Shown here one piece after another: positions 13,159 to 24,397 of a stretch of DNA of 64,000 nt. Position numbers and translations under genes: made by a program. The stretch is from Moniliella sp. 'wahieum'. Lineage: Eukaryota; Basidiomycota; Moniliellomycetes; Moniliellales; Moniliellaceae. Numbering within the stretch: position 1 is the first letter of the stretch; each line of letters begins with the position of its first letter. The stretch is from positions 434,001 through 498,000 of the forward strand of contig RSEE01000026.1 of the NCBI GenBank assembly GCA_003971905.1. The letters run 5' to 3'. A model generated the notes under the pieces. That model had not been told where the DNA came from and did no database searches. It was given only the letters and a program-made list of their open reading frames with translations.

Positions 13159-13334
13159 CACCCCCGCCGCCGTCACCCGTCAGCGCGTCAGCGCGTCAGC
13201 GCTATAACATGTCCCCGGCAGCCAACGGCCGGCTTGGATGCGGAGCACCGACGTGCATCCAGCCGCTAGCTACCCCGGCCCAATCGACCGCCACCATCCC
13301 TGACTCGACCTGGGGCGCCTCCGCCTGAGGCCTG

Positions 13335-13801
13335 ATGCGCATTGGATACGTGGGAAGTGGTGTGGTGCTCGTCGCAGCTTTCGTTGGTGCTTCCCGCGAT
13401 CTCTTGATCAACATCCCTGCTGCCGGCGATGCCATGTTGCTCACCCAGCCCTCGTATGAGTACGGCCCCGAGGGACCAGGCACGCTCAAGGAGATTTACC
13501 GGTGGCAACATGAGCACCGCGATGGCGAGTACGACTTGGGCTTGACCCCTGACGAGATTTCCTTTGATTCCCATCCCGCCCTCGACTGGGGCCAGGTCGT
13601 GGCTGCACCCCCAGAGCCTCCTGCTCCAGTGGGCATGTCGGAAGAGCGCCCAGTCACCTACGCCATGGTACGTCCCCCACCTCCTACTCCCCCTCATCGT
13701 CCACCATGTCTTGACAACGTGTTGCTCTCATCTAGCTCCTTGCCCACCAACGCGATTTTCAACAGGCCCTCGAGGAGGTCGATGCTATAACCAGCCCATA
13801 A
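13335..13801 (+). CDS. Small single-span membrane protein, unrecognised
   Basis: Two exons (13335-13667 and 13736-13801) join in frame across a 68-bp intron with a GTACGT donor and TAG acceptor, giving 132 residues. The N-terminus (MRIGYVGSGVVLVAAFVGAS) forms a hydrophobic segment that could be a signal anchor or mitochondrial inner-membrane span. The rest is acidic and soluble, with a Pro-rich stretch (APPEPPAPVG) and a helical C-terminus. The uninterrupted frame and clean splice make a real gene likely. No family is recognised. Confidence 0.6.
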
Positions 13802-15352
13802 CGTGTCTCTTGTGTCCCCCCCCCCCCTTGTCCCGAATTCATCTCTAGAGGCCAGAACTCAATGGATACTCCGTACCCCGTGCCCAACCCATCTGCAACC
13901 CATGTTCGTCGCCACCCCCTCCACTTCGAGTTGGGCAATAAATTGGCCCGCATAGCCCACCTTGGGCGGACGAAGGCTCTTACCAACGAGGTTGGGAGTG
14001 TGCAGACAAGGACCACAGACAGCCTGCGCACGTTGCTCGTCCTGTTCGTTCCGGTGTGTGCTAAGCTCAGCCTCGCTGGTCATACTAGCTACCTCATCTT
14101 TGTCCCCGGGTTCGTATTCTTTGAGTGGCTCGGGTATGGCAGCAGGAAAAATCGAGCCGTTTGTGTTACGAACCGGCGAGACGATCTGTTCGCTCGTCAC
14201 TTTGTGCCCACCTACTTGAGATCGAGAGGCGAAGATAGCTGCACCTGCCAGTGGTGCTTGACCGCGATTCCCAGCCTTGCGTTGCGGTACCGGTACAGAG
14301 CCGGATCAGGAGCACTACTAAGTGTCTTTGGGAATCGTGTCTTTCCCCATTCCACACAGCGTCACAGCCAAGGCCTCCAGTTATGTCGCTAGGGAGTTGC
14401 TGGTATTGGCTTGGCCGGCTTCTCCGAGGGTTGTTTGATCAGTTTGAGGGATCGGCTTGCACCGTCGTGGCTGGTGCGTCAAACGACCAACCGGAAGGAA
14501 AACGTACGCAAGCCCATGTCCCCCGGCACTTGCTATACAGTTTTTGTTGTCCCCGAGATATAGCGTTTGACAAGCGTGAGGCCTCAAGGACCATTCGGAC
14601 TCCAGGTCTCATCATGCATCACCGTCTTTCGTGGAGAACAAAATTGGGGTGGTTGAACGTTGGATCTAAAAGAAGTTTTCTTGTACACAAGGTCTCGCCA
14701 GATGAACAAAAGGTGGCCATCATACTGAACGGGCGCATTGTGGGTTGCAGGAACCACCACCGCACCAGAGCCTGATGAGTATATACTGAGTCTTAGTACG
14801 AAGGATGTATGGTCGGCGCCAAACACTAGTTACTGTGGCCACGCTCAATTGGTCGCCTCCAACAAACAAGGAAAGACACGTCCCCTTCCGTGGCATGTGC
14901 TACAATGGGCCCATCAGCTTCCCCTTATCCCTTTGCGCGCGGTGAGCCAGACGGATTGGCGATTGAACCGCTCGGGAAACTGGGTTTAGGTAGGTCGGGG
15001 ACCACGGAAAAATGCAAGTGTAAGCTCTACCTCTCCATTGATGGTGGGATAGGAATGTCGCGCTGTCAGCGCATTCCAGGCCAGTCACGTAGAGACCCGT
15101 CAGCGCGTCAGCCCTTTAGGCCCTTTGGCCTTAGGGCTGGCTTCAGCACGCGGTGGACCGGTGGTCGTCCGACCACAACCTGGGTATATAGCTCTTCTCC
15201 CGTCCATTGCAGCTTCCAGGCCAAGTCGGACTGAGATCTCAGAATCTCACACCTGCGTAGCGCAGAAGCGAGACTGATCGAGGGCAGGGAAAAAGCAACT
15301 TTGAAAACACGACAATTTCCGCTTCATGGTTTCCGCCACTCTCGTCACGCGT
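13802..15352. other. Spacer, no gene recognised
   Basis: Starts with a run of twelve C. A 113-codon minus-strand frame at 13859-14200 has reasonable composition but no recognisable domain, so it is not called. A TATA-like TATATAG lies near 15185. Nothing else is supportable. Confidence 0.4.
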
Positions 15353-15387
15353 CATACATCATGCATCATGCACCATGCACCATGCAT
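15353..15387. repeat. Five-unit heptad array, ATGCAT type
   Basis: Five consecutive 7-bp units fill 35 bp exactly: CATACAT, CATGCAT, CATGCAC, CATGCAC, CATGCAT. The array ends four bases before the first codon with VPS68 homology. Confidence 0.9.
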
Positions 15388-15390
15388 CGT

Positions 15391-15778
15391 GCCGATTGGT
15401 GCTCGATGCTGGGGGAGCGGAGCGCGAGGGGCTCGGCGTTGTCTAAGCTGGCGACGCTGGGCATGACGGTGATCAACTTGATTGACAAGTCCCACCTGGT
15501 GGACGACGACGGCACTGGACCTTCTTTGGGCGGCGGGGGGACCGCGTGGCATGGCGAGCGCGGCTGTGGTTGTTTTTGGGTTTGCTTTGTTGGCGGGCGG
15601 CTTGTCGGGGAGTGCGAGGGTGTTGGTGGTAAAGTACCTGATTCACTCGGCACGGGCTGGGTACGAGTACTATGGCCTGGCCAACGTGGGACAGTCGTTT
15701 GGCATTATGCTGGCTACCATCATCCTCTGGTCGACGCAGAGTGTGACGACGGACGATGAGTACAGTCTCAACATTTAA
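15391..15778 (+). pseudogene. VPS68/TMEM50-family protein, 5'-truncated
   Basis: The frame picks up family homology at ADW and continues through TLGMTVINLID, then the diagnostic GFALLAGGLSGS, a transmembrane helix (ANVGQSFGIMLATIILW) and a C-terminal DDEYSLNI, closely matching yeast Vps68, a vacuolar/endosomal sorting membrane protein. One or two frame shifts lie near 15545-15590. The first transmembrane helix (the GVYLSGAL-type segment of Vps68) is not found in any frame for 400 bp upstream; instead a heptad array abuts the homology. Either an upstream exon is very distant or the copy has lost its N-terminus. The family call is strong; functional status is doubtful. Confidence 0.6.
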
Positions 15779-16204
15779 TTTGTGCCCTTTTTCTTGCTCA
15801 ATGGACCTTCTCTTTGTGGATTGCTGGATTGTGGTAGCGGGCGGGTGCTTCAGGGGGATGGCAGGACGTAGTTGATTGTGGTGGACGGGGGCGGCTGCCT
15901 GATGGGAGCCAGCACCAATGTGGCCAGGGGAGCGAGCGGATGGACGGGCGATCGAGTGGATGGATGCACACTGAGTACTGAGTATCGAATGGGGATGCAG
16001 CCGGAACGGAAACCCTAGCGCTGCAAGCTGCTTCGGCACTGGAGCACTGGAGCACTCTAGGGCTCCAGCTCGCGTCGTCAGCGCGCAGGTTGAAACAATT
16101 AACTTTGAGGCGGCTTCGCGTCGCGTCCTGGGCTTGGACCACCACCTGGGCGTCTTCTGCTGCCGCCACTGGCTGCAATCCACCCGCGAGCCACGACTGG
16201 GACG
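15779..16204. other. Spacer between VPS68-like fragment and SNF5
   Basis: Presumed 5' flank of SNF5. No gene is seen. Overlapping open frames on the minus strand are low-complexity shadows. Confidence 0.4.
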
Positions 16205-19200
16205 ATGCAGGCGCAGGGCTACGCCACTCCACTTGCCTCCGATGCAACCCCCGCCGTTGCCATTGGCGACCACCGCCGCGACCTTGTGCATGCTGTCAGC
16301 CAGTCCATCCAGAGCGGCGCCCAACACCGCCCGCTCCAGCTGCTCATGGCCCAGGGGCTCTTTGTCGTCACTGCCCCGCCGCTCTTCCTGCCAGCGCAGC
16401 CTCCGCCCCCCGCCTTCCCGATGGCAACGTCGTTATCAGCATGCAGGAGGCCGCTGCTCTCGGTATCTCCGCCTCTTCCTTCCTCCCGCCCACCGACTCG
16501 TACCCTGCCGGCGTGCCGGCTTTTGCCGCGCTCATGCTCCAGCAGGCTCAGCAGGTGCCACAGGCACAAACGCCACAACCTCAACAGGCACAGCAAGCTC
16601 TTCCCCCAAGTAACCCCGCAGATGTTCAGCACCAGTTCCAGCAGCAGCAGCTTCAGATCCAGCAGCAGCAGCAGCAGCAGCAACAGTTCCAGCAGCAGTT
16701 TCGTCTAGCTCAAGCTCAAGCTCAAGCTCAAGCTCAGGCGCAAGCTCAAGCTCAGGCGCAAGCGCAAGCTGCTCAAGCAGCGCAAGCCCAAGCTCAAGCC
16801 CAAGCCCAAGCTCAAGCTCAAGCCCAAGCCCAAGCTCAAGCCCAAGCCCAAGCTCAAGCTCAGGCCCAGGCTCAAGCTCAGGCTCAAGCACAGGCCCAAC
16901 AAGCCCAAGCTCGAGCTCAGGCACTGGCCCAAGCTCAGGCCCAAGCTCAGGCCCAAGCTCAAGCTCAGACGCAGGCTCAGGCCCAAGCTCAGGCCCAAGC
17001 TCAAGCTCAGACGCAGGCTCAGGCTCAGGTTCGGGCCCGTGCTCAGGCTCAGGCACAGTCCCCTGGTCACATCCAAGCCCAAGGCCAGGTCCAACCAGGC
17101 CAACTTCAAGCTCTGGCACAGCAACCCTTGTCGGTTGACCCGACTCACCAACTCCGCATGGCCCAGCAACTGACGCCGCAACAGCAACACAAAATTGCTG
17201 CCGAGGCGCTGCGCCGAGGATCCGTTGCGAGTTTGGGCCCAGGTGAGCGACACCCGGTGTGGTAAGTTCGCCTCAGACTGCTTCGGGGGATGCATCAATT
17301 TCTTCGGATGCAGCGCTGGTAGCTCATCGGCGCAGTCTTGCGGCCTCTGCCTCTGCCAACCCCCATCTGCCCCCCGTCTTGGGGGGGCCTCTCCCACCAA
17401 AGAGCGCAGGGGTGTCCCGGTCTCTTCGGCAAACACGATCGTGAGTGTTGTGCCTCTGTCCGAGACGGCCAACCTCTCGCTCTCCCCTGACGAGGAGGAA
17501 GCGCTCGTGACGATCATGAGCCGGGATACGGCGTATGCAGCTCAAACGGACAAGACGCGTGGGAGGATGAAGAACGCGATTCGAGCTTACGCCGAGCTGA
17601 TCTGGTCACGCAGGCAAATGCGCTCGTATCCGTCCGGCCCCGAGCCCTTGCAGCCCTCAACGCTGCAGTGGTGGGAAAAAGGTGCAGGCGAGCCTGCTTT
17701 GGGTCCGCAACAGGGGTATGAAACGTTCCAGCTGATCTACCCAGCCCAGCGCCGTGCTATCGAATCGGCTCATACACCAGGAGAAAGGAATCGGTTAGCT
17801 CTTCCCCCAGAGTCCATCGTTTCAACCGCCACGCAGGAGACGCACTCATCTCGTCGCCGGCCGCGGAGCAGTGCTGCACCCACGGTAGGGGTGAGACGCG
17901 ACCTGGTGCTGCCCTCCGAGCCTCTGATGGGGTCGAGGCAAGCTCTAGCGGATGCGGTCAAGGCCAAGTCGGCTCTTTTACCTGAAGACTTGGTTGCCAT
18001 CCGGCTCGAGGTGGCGGCCGAGCCTGTGCGTCTGAACGATACGTTCACTTGGAACGCGGCCGAGACGGATGTGACGGTGGAGCAGTTTGGCCAAATGATG
18101 TGTGAAGACCTGGGCTTGCCTGCCAATATTTTCTTGCCAGCTATCAAGGAGCAGGTGGAACAGCAACTGGCTCAGCATATGCCCATCAACTCGGTCGTGC
18201 CCAATCTTTCTGCACCAAGGGGGACCAAACGCAAAGCCGACGACGACTTGGCATGGTGGGCTTCTGTGCGGGACCAAGTTGTTGCTCTCGATCCTCAGCC
18301 TGGAGAAGACACAGAGACTATTGGGACTCGAATAGTTTCCCCTGATGATTCCGACTGTACAAAGGATGGGACCGAAGCACCTGCTGAACGTCAATGGGCA
18401 GATGCGGATCTTCGGATACAATCAAGGTACGTTTACTTTTTTTTTCGTTTCCGAATCGCTGCTAACATGTACGGGACCCAGCTGGATGTAATTGTAGGCG
18501 GCATGCAACTGCTAGATCAGTTCGAGTGGGACTTGGCCAATGATCAACCTTCGCCCGAGGAATTTGCCAAGCTTTAGCAAGCGACTTGGGATTGGCAGGA
18601 GAGTTTGTCACGGCTGTGGCCGAGCAAATTCGAGAACAAACAGAGGTGCACATGAAGAGCCTCGCCGCGATTGGATACACGTTTGATGGCGCACCGGTTG
18701 ATCATATGAGCTGAATCAAGCATTCCTCCCTCCGCTCTTGGCAGAGGGACAGTCCATTTACCGCTCCGAGGCCGAGACGGAGAACCATACCCCTGTTCTG
18801 GTGCAACTTACAGAGATTGACATTGAAGTCCAAGAACGCGAACGCGAACGAGACGCTCGCCGTAAAAAGCGCCAGTCTCGCGGACGCCGTGGGGTCCTGG
18901 TTCTCCCCGACCGGGAACCACGCAAGACGATTCGTACACCGGCTTTGTTTGGCTCCCAAACTGTTTCCCCCGAGCTTGCTGCTTCTTGGACCGTGTCTTC
19001 CAGTTCGGGCCTTGGGACCAGCGGGATTGGCACCTCTCATCATCCTCGTCGTGCGGCAGCCGCAGCGGCAGCTGCAGCCAATGCACAACTCAACGATTCG
19101 GATGCTGGCTCTACCCCGGCCGCTGCTTCTACTCCCAACTGGACGAGGTGGTGTCCAGTGCTAACCGACGTGCGCTTCGCTCTGAAGATTGGCGAATTAG

Positions 19201-20142
19201 CTTCCAATACCCTGGTGGACTGGGGTACAAGGCGAACAGAACAAGGCCTATCCGCCGGTCCTGCATTCCTTGGCCAGGTGGAGGGGAGGAACTGAATTTA
19301 GTTGGATCTACTTCGGCCGAACCGTTTGGCACCGAGGGGCCCACCCCAGATGCTGAAATCTTAGCCACTCGTCCCACTATGATCAACGGAGTATGGCACT
19401 GCCCTAACTGTGGTGTACCGGAAACTGTGGTGGGGGGCAGGCAAGGGTCCGGGCGGACCTCGAAGCTTGTGCTCCTCCTGCGGCAACTTTTGGTCTCGCT
19501 ACCGTCGCCTCCGTCCGGTCGAGTACACTACCGACCCGGACGTGCACCGTGCCCGTCGGAGCGAACGGATGAGCGGCGTGTCGCTCCCACGCTCGTTGAT
19601 GAATGACAAACTGGACGACACAGAGTACGTCGAGGGGGAAGGGGAGGACGAGGGCAGGGAGCCAAGCGTCTCCGCTGCCTCGCCACCTGCTACAGCCACA
19701 ACCACAACCACAGCCACGGCCCCAGCCACGGCCTCAGCTACGGCCCCAGCCACGGCCACCCCCCGCGGCTCTTTGGCCCGGGAGCCCAGCTTCGCCTTCT
19801 TCCAGTTCGGCGGTTGTGCCGCGCCCCGAACCGCTCGACCCAAGTGACCACGTGTGGCCCGACTGGCTGACGCGACACATGGGCACCCTCCGTGGCAAGT
19901 ATCCTCACGATCTGTTTGAGCCCGTGTTGCGGGGCAAAAAGGGCGCCAAGGGCGAATGGCGGATCCGGTGCTCGGATTGTCCCGACTTGCTGTACAAGAC
20001 GGGCCCGAACGAGACCCTGTTCAACTTTGAGGTCCATCTCAAGAACCGCTCGCACCGGGCCAAAGTCCAAGCACGCTTGGACCAGGCCCAGCAGGCTGAG
20101 CCCGCCCAGCCAGCCTGGGACGGCACGCCTTTCCCCGCCTAA
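16205..20142 (+). CDS. SNF5: SNF5/SMARCB1-family SWI/SNF remodeller subunit
   Basis: This core subunit of nuclear SWI/SNF (or RSC) ATP-dependent nucleosome remodelling complexes is about 1,300 residues long. From the N-terminus there is a Pro/Gln segment, poly-Gln, then 117 codons of alternating Ala-Gln (16708-17058). The SNF5 domain has two repeats: one around [12 protein letters not shown]...DTFTWN with [15 protein letters not shown] (17990-18180), and one around [20 protein letters not shown] (18482-18680). An [11 protein letters not shown] motif follows near 18920. A GATA-like zinc finger, CPNC...CSSC, sits at 19399-19474. A C-terminal domain ([35 protein letters not shown]) ends at 20142. 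A short intron of about 51-55 bp lies near 18427-18481 with a GCTAAC branch point. About eight frame breaks occur, including ~18575 (lost T) and ~18711 (lost G). Identity is secure. Confidence 0.9.
16708..17058 (+). repeat. Ala-Gln dipeptide-coding hexamer tract
   Basis: 117 codons are almost purely alternating Ala (GCT/GCC/GCG) and Gln (CAA/CAG), with a few Arg, Thr, Leu and Val interruptions. Codons vary, so the tract is not a pure microsatellite and the peptide pattern seems to be selected. A CAG-rich poly-Gln run precedes it at about 16636-16700. Confidence 0.95.
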
Positions 20143-20280
20143 AGGTCGGATGGTAGATACGATGGACTATGGAGTATGGACTTGGTACTGGCAAGAGAGG
20201 GAAATGGATTCTCGCTCGATTCAACGAGCACATTGGTGGCAGCTCGTCCAGCATAGCGAAACCTACCTATCTCTAGATCA

Positions 20281-20881
20281 CGTCCATTTCATTGACAGAG
20301 CTTAAGGCTGGGACAGGGGGAACGCTACGTCTAAACCTAACCGTTCATTTTGCGGGGGTTACTTGGAAGCGCCACCCAGGTTAAGGATGAACCAGGGGAT
20401 CGCCGGGATATCAGGACCCTCCGGTTCTCGCCATCCGGTCCCGTACCCTACTAAGGAAGCGCGTGTGGACATGGATGAACGTGGTTGATATCCGAGCGAG
20501 GAACCATTTCCACTGAGACTTAGTAGCCAACTCCTTCCAATGCGCAAACAACTTGCCCGCTGTCTTGGTGCCGTAGTATCCAGTCGCGTCGTCAAACCAG
20601 GGGGAAAAACACGGCTCTTGAGCGCGTCCCTGGTACTTGGCGTTCTTGTCGCATTCTGCTTGTTCAAGCAGCCGAAGCAGCTCCTTCTCCCGGCGTTCCA
20701 AGGGAGTTGTGCGGTGCTCTCATGCACCACCCGCGAGAACCGGGGGGTCCTGATATCCCGGCGATCCCCCTGGTTCCTTAACCTTGGTGGTGCTTCCAAG
20801 CAACCCCCGCAAGATGAACGGTTAGGTTTAGACGTAGCGTTCCCCCTGTCCCAACCTTAAGCTCTGTCAATGAAATGGACG
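20281..20881. mobile_element. Small element with ~150-bp terminal inverted repeats
   Basis: The arm 20281-20431 is repeated in inverted orientation at 20734-20881 at roughly 90 % identity by eye, beginning CGTCCATTTCATTGACAG on the left and ending with its complement on the right. The ~300-bp centre holds a 96-codon minus-strand frame (20411-20701) with charged, protein-like composition (EQAECDKNAKYQGRAQEP) but no known transposase motif. No clear target-site duplication is visible; TA occurs just outside each end (20274-20275 and 20887-20888). It fits a non-autonomous DNA transposon (MITE or foldback type), but a local inverted duplication is possible. Confidence 0.7.
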
Positions 20882-21234
20882 CAACATAGAGATCACCGTG
20901 ATCCCTCATCGCCACGGATTCATTATTTTACGTTGGCTTGGTGGCATGTGAGACACGGTGTGACACGGTGATGGGCGCTGCATAGAAGCCAGACAAGTAG
21001 AGAAAGCGGTGGCTCTTGGTGCCCGCTATTGGATCTACTACTGCTTTCTGGCTCCGTCACACCACTGCTCCAAGATCCAGCAGGACAGATCATCCATTGC
21101 TGCAAGCCTCCCCAAGGCTTCCCCTTCTCCGTGCCACCACCAACCATCTACCTTAAAAGAGGCCTTCAACTGTCGTCAAAGCGGAATCTGCGCCTTTCCT
21201 CCCAACCACATACCACACTCTGTGCTTCACCATC
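20882..21234. other. Promoter-side spacer of the fusion gene
   Basis: 353 bp between the inverted-repeat element and the next start. No gene is seen; the last 100 bp are C/T-rich, as is usual for leaders here. Confidence 0.4.
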
Positions 21235-23509
21235 ATGTCTACATCCAAGTCTGCACCTCCGTATACCCGCCGCGCTATCGTGCGCAACCCAGCCACACGC
21301 CTTACTCCTGCAGGTGCAGAACCCAGCACGGACCTGGCGCAGGTCCGGAGCTTCCACCGGAGCTTTGCATCCTACGCGCCCTCGCCGCTGGTCTCACTCC
21401 CTGCCGTGGCGGCAAAAGTGGGCGTGAAAGCCGTGTACATCAAAGTCGAGGCAGACCGCTTCGGTCTGCCGGCCTTCAAGGCGCTCGGTGCGTCCTGGGC
21501 CATCTTCCGCGCCCTTGCCGCGCACGTTGGTGCCGACCCCATCCGTGTCGAAAGAAGACGTTATCGCGCGCATTGCTGCCCTGCCTTCGCGCCCGGTCCT
21601 CCTGGCAGCGACTGATGGCAACCATGGCCGCGCTGTTGCGCGTATGGCAGCGCTCTTTGGCGTCAAGTCTCACATCTTTGTCCCTGCCGCCATGGACTCG
21701 CTTACCCAGCAGCTCATCCGCGACGAAGGCGCCGACCTGACGATCGTCCAGGACGACTATGACCAAACGGTTGTCCAGGCTGCCCAGGCTGCCCAGAACG
21801 GGGGCGGCATTCTGATTCAAGACACGAGCTTTGAAGGGTACACCGACGTTCCCGCGTGGACTGTGCAAGGGTACAGCACCGTCCTATCCGAAGCCGAGGA
21901 GCAACTGAAGCAAGATGGAGTGGAGGCTACAGTAGTCGTTGCGCCGGTCGGGGTCGGATCGTTTGCCGAGGCGGTGGCGACGCACGTCGAGAGTAGCAAC
22001 AAGACTTTGGTGACCGTCGAAGCTGACACGGCAGCATGCCTCCAAACGTCACTTTCCAAAGGGGAACGCACCTCCGTTTCCACCTCGCCCACCATCATGG
22101 CCGGGTTGAACTGCGGCACACCCTCGCTTACCGCCTGGCCGCTTTTGCGCCGCACAGTGGACTGGAGCGTAACCGTGTCAGATCCCGAGGCGGACGAGGC
22201 CGTGAAAGAACTGAAGGCGTACCACGTCTCTGCCGGACCTTGTGGCGCAGCCACCTTGGCCGGCCTCTATCGGTTGAAAGCGACGCCTGCGCTGGACAGC
22301 GACAGTGTGGTCCTCCTCCTGTCGACCGAGGGAGGAAGGACCTACGTCCCCCCTCCCTCCCTCGAGCTTTTGCAGTCGGAAGACCCTGTGGTGCTGACAC
22401 AGGCGTTGGTCCGGATCAATTCGTCCAATCCGTCTCTCTCGCAGTCCGGTGGTGCAGGCGAAGCAGAAATCGCGACCTTCATCGCAGCGTGGCTCGCCTA
22501 CCGCGGCGTGAAGGTCACATGGCTCGAAGCGCATGCGGGGCGGCCTTCGATCGTGGGCCGCGCACCTGGTCTAGGCGGGGGCAAGACGATCATGTTCAAC
22601 GGGCACGTCGACACGGTCTCCTTGGCCACGTACGAGGGCGACGGGCTGGTGAGCGAGGTGCAAACCTACCAGGGCAAATCGGTGGTTACCGGTCGAGGTG
22701 CGGCGGATATGAAATCCGGTTTGGCCTGTGGCATGGCCGCTTTGGCCTCCGTCTTGCGCACGCCTGTAAGGGGCGATGTGATCTTGGCCTACGTGTCGGA
22801 TGAGGAGGACAAGTCGCTCGGTACGCAGAATGTACTTGACCAGGGCATCACGGCGGATGGGGCAGTGGTGCTAGAGCCGATGCCGCAAAAGCAAGTGATA
22901 TATGCGCACAAGGGCTTTACCTGGGCACGCATCACCGTTCATGGGTGCGCAGCGCATGGATCCGATGCATTGCAGGGCAAAGACGCCATTCTGCTGTCCC
23001 GCCATGTACTCAATGCGCTTGCGAGCCTCCCTCTGCCTACCCACACGACGTTGGGACCGGCGACGATGCATCTCGGCTCGATTGAAGGAGGGGAGGAACC
23101 ATCATCCTACCCTGCCCAGTGCAGTTTCGTCGTCGAGTTCCGCACGCTGCCCTCACAGTCGGCCGAGACGCTGCGCACACAGCTGGATGAGATGCTGAAG
23201 GAAGTGACGCGTGTTCATCCCGAAGTGGAGTGTGCACCGGTCCAGATCCTGTTCGACCGGCCACCACTTGCGCTGCAGTCGGACCACGAGCTGGTGCAGA
23301 AGCTCCAAGCTGTTTCTGCCAGCGAGCTGCCGACGGCCACGCTGGCGTTTTGGACGGATGCGGCGCTTCTGCAGGGAGCTGGGATTCCGGCGGTGGTGTA
23401 TGGGCCGGTTGGGGGTGGGATGCATGCCAAGTTTGAGTACATCGAGGTCGACTCGGTGCGTGAAGTGACGAGGGCGCTCGTGCAATTCATCCCCCTCTTC
23501 TGTAATTAG
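21235..23509 (+). CDS. Diaminopropionate ammonia-lyase / M20 metallopeptidase fusion
   Basis: This is a single ~757-residue protein with two enzyme modules. The N-terminal ~380 residues are a fold-type II PLP enzyme of the diaminopropionate ammonia-lyase family: the PLP lysine lies in FKALGAS (~residue 82), with DGNHGRAVARMAALFG and AGLNCGTPS. Family members split 2,3-diaminopropionate to pyruvate and ammonia. The C-terminal ~370 residues are an ArgE/DapE/CPG2-type M20 peptidase with metal-ligand motifs NGHVDTVS, GRGAADMKSG, DEEDKSLGT and a late GGGMHAKFEY. One frame break near 21520-21540 separates the first 100 codons from the rest; the two modules are joined in one uninterrupted frame (21540-23509). 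No targeting peptide is evident. The start at 21238-21240 region (MSTSKSAPP, 21235) follows a C/T-rich leader. Substrate coupling between modules is inferred. Confidence 0.88.
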
Positions 23510-23839
23510 TAGAATGCATATGCGCGTTGACCCTATATGAGGCTCGCTTAGATAGGTTGGAAACGGAAAAATGGGCTCGGAAGCGGCCTGGTATGCACGC
23601 CCGTGTAAGTGCCATGCCCGTCATCCGCTCCGTAATGGAATACGACACGTTCACCCCCAAATGCCTTGATGACCACATGCGCGACGAAGTCAGTTCGGCC
23701 AGCAGTAGGGAGAGTGGGGATGGAGGTGGTTACTTCTTAGGAGGCAGGCGAGTCTGTCTGGATCCCTCCATTCCTCCTCCTATCGCGTGTGCTTACCCAC
23801 GTATACATGGGCATAGTATATCCATCCATCCATCCGTCC
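23510..23839. other. Spacer, no gene recognised
   Basis: 3' flank of the fusion gene. A CCAT-type tetranucleotide run occurs near 23818-23836. No coding feature is supported. Confidence 0.4.
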
Positions 23840-24397
23840 TCACTGGTCCCATACCCGGCTCGGCCGCAAGCTCGTCATGCGCCCCGTCGGCTGGCGCGCA
23901 GCAGCCGACTCCAAGGAAGAGACGCGCTGCCTGTCCCTCGCAGCAGTGCCCTCGCCCTCGCCCCCATCCTCCCCTTCACCTCCACCTTCATCCTCGTCCT
24001 GCGCCGGGGTGGTGAACAAGCTGGTAATGGCCGGTCGTTTTGGTTTCTTCGGCGGTAAATAGTAGGGTGACTCTAGAAAGCACAACAAGATCAGGTTGGT
24101 ATATGTTCCAAAGAAGAATGGACAAGCAAACAAAAGAAAGAAGGAAAGAAGAAACAACGTACCCCCCGTATTGTGCGCCTTGGCAAAATACACCAATTCC
24201 GGTGCTTGAGACACAATCATCGGCTTGGCCCCATCGTACACGCCTTCAATCGGCTCCAACCCAATGTACGCCGCCACACTGCTCAAGCGCAACGGATTGA
24301 GCGAGGTGTAGGTTTGCCATCCCACCCGCTGCCTGCCAACGTCTGTTTCCCCTCGTACCTGAGGCCTGACAGCCAAACCGACCCTCTCGCTGGGCAA
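23840..24397 (-). CDS. Possible two-exon gene, unrecognised
   Basis: Two minus-strand exons (about 24397-24163 and 24072-23840) join in frame across a 90-bp intron with a GTACGT donor and TCTAG acceptor, yielding about 155 residues. Exon 1 has folded-protein composition (LSSVAAYIGLEPIEG, APELVYFAKAHNTG). Exon 2 begins with a basic Pro/Lys stretch (PPKKPKRPAITSL) and ends with an acidic Glu/Gly run and a Ser/Arg tail. The upstream start is uncertain and further 5' exons may exist. No family is recognised. The in-frame splice is the main support. Confidence 0.4.
   Translation of the reverse strand: MPSERVGLAVRPQVRGETDVGRQRVGWQTYTSLNPLRLSSVAAYIGLEPIEGVYDGAKPMIVSQAPELVYFAKAHNTGGTLFLLSFFLLFACPFFFGTYTNLILLCFLESPYYLPPKKPKRPAITSLFTTPAQDEDEGGGEGEDGGEGEGTAARDRQRVSSLESAAARQPTGRMTSLRPSRVWDQ

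Larger units (their letters stand above)
10267..13334. other. Three-kilobase spacer, no gene recognised
   Basis: No conserved coding signal was found. It contains a long G run near 10285, AAGCGC-type words near 10565-10595, an ACTAGT heptad triplet (11146-11166), AACGTT/GAACGTT words near 12680-12710, an ATGCAT heptad pair (13145-13158) and an 8-bp TCAGCGCG repeat near 13184-13205. Small open frames here look random. Confidence 0.45.

Noticed and set aside
13859-14200. 113-codon minus-strand frame starting MTSEQIVSP
   Set aside because: Plausible composition but no domain, no splice support and no homology I recognise.
11146-15387. CRISPR-like arrays
   Set aside because: Repeats are 7-bp units without spacers; this is a eukaryotic genome.
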